From NCBI GenBank assembly GCA_947627275.1, contig CANQVK010000009.1, positions 27,742 to 91,741 on the forward strand: a DNA stretch of 64,000 nucleotides. Direction: 5' to 3'. The notes beneath the pieces were generated by a model. That model saw nothing but the letters and a program-made list of their open reading frames with translations. It did not search any database and was not told where the DNA came from. The translations under genes and the position numbers were made by a program. This document shows positions 58,266 through 64,000 of this stretch, in pieces. The DNA comes from an uncultured Ruminococcus sp. Its GTDB lineage: Bacteria > Bacillota > Clostridia > Oscillospirales > Ruminococcaceae. Position 1 is the stretch's first letter; the number at the start of each line of letters is the position of its first letter.

Positions 58266-58307
58266 GATATATTTCTACAATCTCAATGAACATTATCCAT
58301 ATAATAT

Positions 58308-58337
58308 ATTATAACATTTTTGACAGTCCAATGTCAA
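58308..58337 (-). promoter_or_regulatory. Consensus promoter of the solute-binding/epimerase operon
   Basis: TTGACA, 18 bases, TATAAT on the minus strand; the transcript would start near 58300 and carry the palindromic element. Confidence 0.8.
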
Positions 58338-58415
58338 TAGTAATTTTCAATAATACAATAGGTGAAATCAGGGAAAAATTTTTCTGTCTGGTATACTCGC
58401 ATCTAATGCAAAGCG

Positions 58416-59084
58416 TCAGCTTCTCCTGCATTCGCCGCTGTTTCTGAAAGAACAGCTTTCGCGCATACTACATATATCGCACCCCGATTTTCGTTCCTGT
58501 AAAAGCGAATCGGATATTCCGATTATTGCCGTAACCGATTTAGTCGGTATCAGCATACAGCTTTCTCCGCAGGTCAACCCGATACGCCGCCCTGCGTTCA
58601 GGTATCTTAAAAGCTCCTCCTGCACATCTATAGGCAGGTCGCCGTATCCCGGACTAAACCGCATTGTACGGTTTTCCGCTTTAGTCTGCGAAAAAATCTC
58701 CTCCTCAGCCAAATCGCATACCTGCTCTATCGCTGCGCTGCACAAACAGTCCACCGCAAGCGCGCCTGCCATATCGCTTACAGAAATGCGGCTTATCAGC
58801 CTGTCAGCCTCCGCCGAAACAGTTGCAGCCATAACTATTGCCCTGCTGCAATCCGCCAGAAGTTCACGAATGCTTTTTCCCTTAAGCGGAACACCAAGCC
58901 CCGAAAGGTACACGCCGTCCGGACGAAGCTCTGCCTCCGCTTCACGATAGACATAGGCAGGTCTAAGGGAATTTCTCACTATCGGTTCGTACTTATCGAG
59001 AAGTTCGGCGGTTTGGGAATCGGGAACGCCGCGAACTCCCATATAACGGGCAGCCTCAGCCTTGGAAATATCATGCAGCGTCAT
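58416..59084 (-). CDS. Methionine-synthase activation-domain protein (split MetH reactivation module)
   Basis: The 222-residue protein resembles the AdoMet-binding reactivation domain of cobalamin-dependent methionine synthase, encoded separately in many Clostridia. Motifs are RYMGVRGVPDSQTAELLD near the start and TMRFSPGYGDLPIDVQ (R-x-SPGYG, AdoMet contacts). The cysteine-rich end (SGCDICSMRESCSFRNSGEC) is typical of the split form. The start overlaps the metF stop by ATGA, supporting a role in the methionine cycle. Confidence 0.88.
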   Translation of the reverse strand: MTLHDISKAEAARYMGVRGVPDSQTAELLDKYEPIVRNSLRPAYVYREAEAELRPDGVYLSGLGVPLKGKSIRELLADCSRAIVMAATVSAEADRLISRISVSDMAGALAVDCLCSAAIEQVCDLAEEEIFSQTKAENRTMRFSPGYGDLPIDVQEELLRYLNAGRRIGLTCGESCMLIPTKSVTAIIGISDSLLQERKSGCDICSMRESCSFRNSGECRRS

Positions 59085-59941
59085 ACTTCGATAATTCCCG
59101 AGACAGCTTCGCTGATTTTTCTTGCAACATAGGCGTTATTCATGGTGTACAGATGAACGCCGTCAACGTCACCTGCCGCAAGGTCAACGATCTGATTTAT
59201 AGCATAGGCGATTCCCGCATCACGCAAAGCCTCGGGATTATTCTCGTACTTCTGCATGATCTTCACAAATTTATGTGGCAGACTTGCGCCGCATGTAGTG
59301 ACCATACGCTCGATCTGCTTTTTATTGACAACGGGCATAATGCCTGCCTCGATAGGAACGTTTATCCCCTTAGCTCTCGCCTTTTCACGAAAATCATAAA
59401 AGAAATCGTTATCGAAAAAAAGCTGGGTTATAAGGTGGTCTGCGCCTGCGTCAACCTTTATCTTAAGATTGTCGATGTCCTCGTCAAGGCTGTCGGAATC
59501 GGGATGCCCCTCGGGATAACATGCGGCGGCTATGTCAAAATCGCCCTTCGTCCGCAGATACTCGATAAGTCCGCTCGCATGGGTAAAATCCTTGGCAGGA
59601 GGTATCTCAGGGTTTATATCGCCTCTGAGCGCAAGGATATGATCTATCCCACGCGCCTTAGCGTTAGCGATAGTATCGTCTATCTGCCCTCTTGTATAAT
59701 TTATGCAGGGGAGGTGAAGAACAGGCACAACGCCCATAGCCTTTACCCTTGAAGCGATGTCAAGAGCAAGACCGCTGTTTCCGCTGCCTCCTGCGCTGTA
59801 GGTCACACTTATAAAATCAGGCCGCAAGTCGCCTAACTGGTCTAAAGTATTGTAAATTACGTCAACCGAACTGGTATTTTTCGGCGGAAATACCTCAAAG
59901 GAAAACACCTTCTTCTGTTTAAATAAATCTTTTACTCTCAT
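59081..59941 (-). CDS. metF: Methylenetetrahydrofolate reductase
   Basis: FAD-dependent reductase making 5-methyl-THF for methionine synthesis. The 286-residue TIM-barrel protein has FSFEVFPPKN near residue 14, VTYSAGGSG, HLPCINYTRGQID, ILALRGDINP, ACYPEGHPDS and DHLITQLFFDNDFF. It lies 7 bp after ung and is coupled to the MetH-activation gene. Confidence 0.94.
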   Translation of the reverse strand: MRVKDLFKQKKVFSFEVFPPKNTSSVDVIYNTLDQLGDLRPDFISVTYSAGGSGNSGLALDIASRVKAMGVVPVLHLPCINYTRGQIDDTIANAKARGIDHILALRGDINPEIPPAKDFTHASGLIEYLRTKGDFDIAAACYPEGHPDSDSLDEDIDNLKIKVDAGADHLITQLFFDNDFFYDFREKARAKGINVPIEAGIMPVVNKKQIERMVTTCGASLPHKFVKIMQKYENNPEALRDAGIAYAINQIVDLAAGDVDGVHLYTMNNAYVARKISEAVSGIIEV

Positions 59942-59948
59942 ATCTACC

Positions 59949-60620
59949 TCAATTTATTGACCAGTCGATCTCGTCCATGCCGTGCAGCTTTAAAAACTCG
60001 TTCGCCTTTGAAAAATGCCTGCAACCGAAAAAGCCGTTATAAGCAGAAAGCGGACTTGGATGCGCTGCGGTCAGCACAAGATGATTCGGGTTTGTAATGA
60101 ACTGCTTCTTCGCCTTTGCATCAGCTCCCCAAAGCATGAAAACCATAGGCTTCTCACGGGTATTCAGCAGACGAATGACATCTGTTGTGAATATCTCCCA
60201 CCCCTGCCCACGGTGACTGCGAGGCTGATTCGCTCGGACTGTGAGTACGGAATTTAGCAGCAATACGCCGTTTTCAGCCCACTTTGTAAGCTCTCCGTGC
60301 TTGCCCATATTGTCGATACCCAGATCGTCCCGAATTTCCTTAAAAATATTAACGAGCGACGGCGGCGGCGCTACGCCCTTTCTGACTGAAAAGCTCAGCC
60401 CGTGAGCCTGCCCCTCTCCATGATACGGATCCTGTCCAATAATAACACATTTAACATTATCGTAGGACGTCAGCTTCATAGCGTTGAAAATGTCGTACAT
60501 TCCCGGAAAAATACGCTGAGTTTTATACTCTGAGATCAAAAACTGTCTCAATTTCAGATAATAATCCTTATCGAACTCGCCGTCAAGTATCTCGTCCCAA
60601 TCGTTATTAAAATTAACCAT
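59949..60620 (-). CDS. ung: Uracil-DNA glycosylase, family 1
   Basis: Removes uracil from DNA. The 223-residue protein has the water-activating loop GQDPYHGEGQAHGLSFSV, VLLLNSVLTVRANQPRSHRGQGWE and the minor-groove loop HPSPLSAYNGFFGCRHF. The start overlaps the stop of the preceding membrane-protein gene by one base (TAATG). Confidence 0.95.
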   Translation of the reverse strand: MVNFNNDWDEILDGEFDKDYYLKLRQFLISEYKTQRIFPGMYDIFNAMKLTSYDNVKCVIIGQDPYHGEGQAHGLSFSVRKGVAPPPSLVNIFKEIRDDLGIDNMGKHGELTKWAENGVLLLNSVLTVRANQPRSHRGQGWEIFTTDVIRLLNTREKPMVFMLWGADAKAKKQFITNPNHLVLTAAHPSPLSAYNGFFGCRHFSKANEFLKLHGMDEIDWSIN

Positions 60621-61066
60621 TACTTATGCTCCGTAGAATTAAAAATCGTTCCCTCGTAAAACTTGAACTTCACAAGGGTGTTTCTTTTGTAAGTCAAAGA
60701 ACCCTCCTCGTTAAACGGGATCTTTTCGTAAGCTTCCTTTGAACATTCGATTTTAAGCTTTTTTCCCTTTCGGGTTATAAACTCAAGCTCGTAGTAAGCG
60801 TCAACCAGCTTTACCGAGCCGTCGCTCTCGTAAATACGCAGTCTGTCGTCGCTTTTGCGGACAAGCTTTGCCATTTCGACAATTGGTTCAAAGGAACTTT
60901 TCTGAACGTCCTCTTTTGGCTGTCTGCCGCCCTCTCCTGTGTCCTCCAAGAAAAAATTAAAAATTTTCATAAAGGGGCTTTTTCCGCCGAACAAAATCAT
61001 TACAAGAAGCAGGACAATGATTATCGCTCCCAGCAAAATCAGCAGATTTCTCATCTCCGATGTCAT
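60620..61066 (-). CDS. Small membrane protein, DUF2500-like
   Basis: The 148-residue protein has one N-terminal transmembrane helix (MRNLLILLGAIIIVLLLVMILF). A cytoplasm- or exterior-facing domain follows, with AYYELEFITRKGKKLKIECSKEAYEKIPFNEEGSLTYKRNTLVKF, a pattern matching DUF2500. Function unknown. First gene before ung-metF, with its own promoter. A second possible start (M5) lies four codons downstream. Confidence 0.75.
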   Translation of the reverse strand: MTSEMRNLLILLGAIIIVLLLVMILFGGKSPFMKIFNFFLEDTGEGGRQPKEDVQKSSFEPIVEMAKLVRKSDDRLRIYESDGSVKLVDAYYELEFITRKGKKLKIECSKEAYEKIPFNEEGSLTYKRNTLVKFKFYEGTIFNSTEHK

Positions 61067-61114
61067 GCTACCGCACCTTTCTTTGTTCCCTATGCAGGGT
61101 ATTTATCTTATTTT

Positions 61115-61143
61115 ATTATATATTATTTTTTTCTATTTTGCAA
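61115..61143 (-). promoter_or_regulatory. Promoter of the DUF2500-ung-metF operon
   Basis: TTGCAA, 17 bases, TATAAT on the minus strand. Confidence 0.7.
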
Positions 61144-61150
61144 TAACTTC

Positions 61151-61179
61151 TTGAAAATTTATGTATTTTGCTGTATAAT
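61151..61179 (+). promoter_or_regulatory. Promoter of the TtcA-like gene
   Basis: TTGAAA, 17 bases, TATAAT; divergent from the promoter at 61115-61143, with only 7 bases between the two -35 boxes. Confidence 0.75.
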
Positions 61180-61211
61180 TTAAGATAGAAATTGTTTTTT
61201 TGGAGGAATTT

Positions 61212-61916
61212 ATGCAGAAAATTTTAGGACACCTGCGAAAAGCGGTACAAAAATACAATATGATCGAAAACAGCGACAAAATTGCTGTGGGAGTTTCAGG
61301 CGGAAAGGACAGCCTTATTCTCTTGGAGGGACTTGTACGTCTCAGGAGATTCATCGGGATAGACTACGAAATTATGGCGCTTTCTGTTGACGCTATGTTC
61401 GGCGGAACTGCCACGGACTTCTCAGAAATTACGGAACATTGCCAAAAACTCAGCGTCCCACACCTGATTATTCCCACTCGTATCGGAGAGATAGTCTTTG
61501 ACGTTCGCAAGGAAAGATCGCCGTGCAGTCTTTGTGCAAGAATGCGTCGGGGAGCGCTGAACAACACCGCCGCCGAGCTTGGGTGCAGCAAGCTTGCGTT
61601 AGGTCATAATTCCGATGACGCCGCAGAAACCTTTATTATGAACCTCCTTACCGAGGGAAGGATCGGTTGCTTTTCCCCTGTGACGCTGCTTGAAGATAAA
61701 AATTTAACTATTATACGTCCACTTATTCTCGCACCTGAAAAGGACATACGCCGTACAGCGAAAAAGACGAATCTACCTGTGCTTGAGTCCAACTGTCCTG
61801 CCGACGGTCATACAAACCGTCAGAAAGCAAAGGAATTGATCGCAGCTCTCGAACGCGAAAACCACGGCGCAAAATGCTGTATCATAGGCGCAATTCAGCG
61901 TGACATCTGGAGGTAA
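61212..61916 (+). CDS. TtcA-like PP-loop ATPase (tRNA thiolation family)
   Basis: The 234-residue N-type PP-loop enzyme has VGVSGGKDSLILLEGL. The family's central CxxC is SPCSLCARMRRGALNNTAAELG, followed by LALGHNSDDAAETFIMNLL and a C-terminal cysteine region (ESNCPADGHTNRQKAKELI). These features match TtcA/TtuA-type tRNA sulfurtransferases, which bind an Fe-S cluster through three cysteines. Whether the target is C32 or another position is unknown. ATG 61212 follows GGAGG by 5 bases; the ORF-track TTG overlaps that SD. Confidence 0.85.
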   Translation: MQKILGHLRKAVQKYNMIENSDKIAVGVSGGKDSLILLEGLVRLRRFIGIDYEIMALSVDAMFGGTATDFSEITEHCQKLSVPHLIIPTRIGEIVFDVRKERSPCSLCARMRRGALNNTAAELGCSKLALGHNSDDAAETFIMNLLTEGRIGCFSPVTLLEDKNLTIIRPLILAPEKDIRRTAKKTNLPVLESNCPADGHTNRQKAKELIAALERENHGAKCCIIGAIQRDIWR

Positions 61917-61950
61917 AAAAAAGCTCTCTTTTCAGAGAGCTTTTTTTATA
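61917..61950. terminator. Bidirectional intrinsic terminator
   Basis: AAAAAAAGCTCTC-TTTTCA-GAGAGCTTTTTTT, symmetric and U-rich both ways, between the convergent TtcA-like and ScaE-like genes. Confidence 0.92.
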
Positions 61951-61966
61951 GGTCAAGACTAATTAA

Positions 61967-63022
61967 TTAGTCTTCCTTCTTTCTGAGTACAAAAGCAGTA
62001 CCGAGAGCAACTGCAAGACCTGCAACTGCTACGCCAACGCCTGCAACACCAGTCTTAGGAGAATCGTCCTTCTTACCTGTTGTTGTCTTCTTAGCTGTTG
62101 TCTTCTTAGCTGTTGTCTTCTTAGCTGTTGTAACCTTCTTGGTTGTAGTTGTAGAAGCATTTGTTACCTCAGCAGTTGTCTCAGTTGTAGGAGCTGTAGA
62201 AACAACTGTTGAAACTACAGTCGTAGGAGGCTCTGTAGGCGGATCCGTAGGAGGCTCTGTGGGAGGATCTGTAGGCTTCTCACCGTCAGCTATAGCGATA
62301 TAGCCATCGTGTCCGGTATTAATGTCTGCAAGCGCTGCACACTTAGCAATATCCTCATCAGAAGCCTTGAAATTGGGGTTGTATTCAGGGCTGTAGATAC
62401 CTCTTGTAAATGTGTAAGCCTGCATAAGTCTACCTGCTGTATCCTTAGAAACATTTGTAAAGAGATCCTCATTAGTCTTGTTAGATCTGTAGAGGATATC
62501 AATGGGGAATACATCTCCCTCAGCAGCGTCCGCAGGAAGCATTAAATTAAACTCCCATACAACACCGTCAAGTCCCTTATTTGCATCAGCAGCAGAACAT
62601 ACGAAGAAGCCCTTCATATCGAAATCTGCGGCAGTAGGATCAGCATCAGGAGTCTTAGTAGTCAAGTACTTTGCACCTGCTCCTGTTTCAGCAGCAGGAC
62701 CGCCAAACGGATCAAGCTCGACATCAAGACGCTTGTCATAATAGATGTGGAAACCTGTTGCAGCATACTTAGCATTTGCACCTGTTACAGAAACCTGAAT
62801 GTGTCTCGAAGGAGTAGCCTTAGCCTCTTCAAGTGAAATAACTTCCTGTGTCACTGTAATTGTAGGCTTTACCTCAGATGCATCTATTTCTGCTGCTGAG
62901 AATTTTCCGTCCGCTGAAAATCTTGCATCTTCGCTCTCAGCAAAAGCGTTCATTGAAGCTGCTGAAACTGCAACTGCACCAAGAGCAACGAGAGAAAAAG
63001 CTCTCTTTAATGAATTCTTCAT
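61967..63022 (-). CDS. scaE: ScaE-like cohesin protein with sortase sorting signal
   Basis: Cell-wall anchor of the cellulosome. The 351-residue protein has a signal peptide (cleaved near NAFA). A cohesin (residues ~50-235) resembles ScaE: PTITVTQEVISLEEAKA, YAATGFHIYYDKRLDVEL, GFFVCSAADANKGLDGVVWEF, YTFTRGIY. A PT-rich linker (TDPPTEPPTDPPTEPPT) and KKTTA repeats follow. The end is SPKTG-hydrophobic-RKKED, a sorting signal. In R. flavefaciens, scaE closes the scaC-scaA-scaB-cttA-scaE cluster and its cohesin holds the XDoc of ScaB and CttA. Here a CttA/ScaB-type XDoc gene lies just upstream. SPKTG deviates from LPxTG. Confidence 0.85.
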   Translation of the reverse strand: MKNSLKRAFSLVALGAVAVSAASMNAFAESEDARFSADGKFSAAEIDASEVKPTITVTQEVISLEEAKATPSRHIQVSVTGANAKYAATGFHIYYDKRLDVELDPFGGPAAETGAGAKYLTTKTPDADPTAADFDMKGFFVCSAADANKGLDGVVWEFNLMLPADAAEGDVFPIDILYRSNKTNEDLFTNVSKDTAGRLMQAYTFTRGIYSPEYNPNFKASDEDIAKCAALADINTGHDGYIAIADGEKPTDPPTEPPTDPPTEPPTTVVSTVVSTAPTTETTAEVTNASTTTTKKVTTAKKTTAKKTTAKKTTTGKKDDSPKTGVAGVGVAVAGLAVALGTAFVLRKKED

Positions 63023-63106
63023 TTTAGTTACTTTCCTTTCAAATTAGTTAAATATATGTTTATCTGCCGCCGTTTCTGACGGCAGATCTAAACATTTTAA
63101 TTATAC

Positions 63107-64000
63107 TTATTTCTTTGCGTATTGACCAAGAACAACATCCCAAGTATCCTTGCCTGCTGTTGAACCTGTCATTACCTTGCCGTAATATGCCAAGATGAAT
63201 GAAGAGTCATCCGAACCAATAGTTCTTGCAGGCTTGCGAGTCTTCCAGTTCTGCGAATCATTTTCGTTGTCTACATCGCAAAGGAATGCCGCAAGATCAT
63301 CAAGCATAGGATCGCTCTGAACAAGAATATCGTTTGTGGAGAACTGTGTTTCAGCGGCTGGCTTACCTGTCTGCATAGCTGCGTACCATACGAGAACTAC
63401 GCTGGCATCTGATGAGTCTGCCGTCATATCGAGGTCAGCGTCACCCTTAACGCCGATGTAAGCGGTTACTGAAATGCTGCTTCCGTCTAAATTCTTGAGT
63501 ATATCGCCTGCGTTTGCAACGACTGTACCGTCGGCGGCTGTAATAGTTTCCTTAGCGTAAACGGGAATCTGAGAAACGAAGCGTGCTACGCCGTCCTTGT
63601 TGATATTCTCATAAACGACACTGGGAACATCCTTAAACTCAACTGAGTTGAGAATGTCGATCTTTTCGCCGGGTACATTTACTTCCTGACCGAGTACATT
63701 GCCCTCTGCATCGTAATAAACAGTTGAAAGGTCAACGCTGTAGCTGAGGCTGCTGATCTGCTCCTTGTTGAACTCCTTGTCAGTATCAAGGTAGAATCCA
63801 ACCTCTGTCTCAGTCTCGAAGTTTACAACACTCTTCACAACAGCCGTTGTTGTTGAAGGATCGCCGGAAACAGTTGTCTCTGTTCCTGTAGACGATGTGT
63901 TCGTATCTGTAGGCGTTGTGTCTGTAGGAGTTGTACCTGTCTCAGATGTATTTGTATCTGTAGGTGTTGTATCCGTAGGAGTTGTACCTGTCTCAGATGT
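63107..64000 (-). CDS. C-terminal X-module/dockerin of a CttA- or ScaB-like protein, truncated by window edge
   Basis: The frame is open to 64000, so only the C-terminal ~297 residues are seen; the ORF-track GTG at 63838 is not the start. The order is: threonine-rich repeats (TSETGTTPTDTTPTDTN); an X-module-like region (VVNFETETEVGFYLDTDKEF to ~VPVYAKE); and a long type III dockerin with VTAYIGVKGDADLDMTADSSDASVVL and IGSDDSSFILAYYGK around an insert. This strongly recalls the CttA XDoc of R. flavefaciens, which binds the ScaE cohesin. It could equally be ScaB; the missing N-terminus would decide (CBMs versus cohesins). Confidence 0.82.
   Translation of the reverse strand, partial: TSETGTTPTDTTPTDTNTSETGTTPTDTTPTDTNTSSTGTETTVSGDPSTTTAVVKSVVNFETETEVGFYLDTDKEFNKEQISSLSYSVDLSTVYYDAEGNVLGQEVNVPGEKIDILNSVEFKDVPSVVYENINKDGVARFVSQIPVYAKETITAADGTVVANAGDILKNLDGSSISVTAYIGVKGDADLDMTADSSDASVVLVWYAAMQTGKPAAETQFSTNDILVQSDPMLDDLAAFLCDVDNENDSQNWKTRKPARTIGSDDSSFILAYYGKVMTGSTAGKDTWDVVLGQYAKK
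63899..64000 (-). repeat. 51-bp tandem repeat encoding Thr/Pro linker
   Basis: Two adjacent 51-bp units, nearly identical, encode the 17-residue repeat TSETGTTPTDTTPTDTN. The array runs off the window edge, so the total copy number is unknown. Confidence 0.85.

Noticed and set aside
62085-62145. CRISPR-like short direct repeats
   Set aside because: These 15-bp repeats encode the KKTTA linker of the ScaE-like protein; no spacers.
63107-63838. Start of the XDoc gene at GTG 63838
   Set aside because: The frame stays open to the window edge with Thr-rich repeats, and no SD precedes this GTG.

Overview
The window looks like chromosome of a cellulosome-producing Ruminococcus close to R. flavefaciens. 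Three things point there. A ScaE-type cohesin protein with a sortase signal directly follows a truncated gene ending in an X-module/dockerin of the CttA/ScaB kind (61967-64000). A GH26 mannanase carries an enzyme-type dockerin (22738-24633). The housekeeping synteny is clostridial. No rRNA, tRNA, CRISPR array, prophage or transposase was seen.

Layout. 1-22.5 kb (minus strand): a long collinear block that joins two conserved Firmicute clusters, miaB-ymcA-mutS-mutL-miaA-hfq and hlyD-like-ylmE-sepF-ylmH-divIVA-ileS-lspA-rluD, then a truncated HAD gene. Four mosaic lipoprotein genes (15954-21124) sit between miaB and the ymcA-like gene, translationally coupled to miaB. 22.7-30.2 kb: the dockerin-bearing GH26 mannanase, then a GldA/GldF/GldG-like ABC export system with a DUF4340 partner. 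30.4-38.8 kb: the classical rimP-nusA-ylxR-ylxQ-infB-rbfA-nrnA-truB-ribF operon behind a strong promoter. 38.9-45 kb: a BIG2 membrane protein, a polytopic glycosyltransferase-like protein, an orphan solute-binding lipoprotein, a short ferredoxin missing from the ORF track, and a small membrane protein.

45.1-48.8 kb (plus strand) holds the most unusual locus: a DUF4352-like lipoprotein, then an ECF sigma factor overlapping by 158 bp a membrane-anchored regulator-like ORF. The extracellular part of that ORF is a string of dockerin-like calcium loops ending in a true dockerin. Inside this one reading frame lies a second Shine-Dalgarno, ATG and signal peptide, so a secreted dockerin protein could be nested in the regulator frame. 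49-55.4 kb: a lipid-linked-saccharide flippase, an aminotransferase-unknown-trpS group, and mazG-HU-rqcP. 55.7-61 kb: epimerase and solute-binding protein, then ung-metF-metH-activation. 61.2-64 kb: a TtcA-like enzyme and the end of the sca cluster.

Three families of small intergenic repeats were found by eye. (1) Three copies of a ~175-bp element made of consecutive hairpins (10252, 42141, 55362). (2) Two copies of a 121-135-bp element bounded by TTATAG/CTATAA, each lying between a promoter and the SD of a gene (30252, 45163). (3) Two ~160-bp elements closed by AGACCTCCTCGG-type inverted ends and able to fold into one long hairpin (6717, 58110). No covariation search or genome-wide copy count could be run, so whether these are RNA elements or MITE-like sequences is open.
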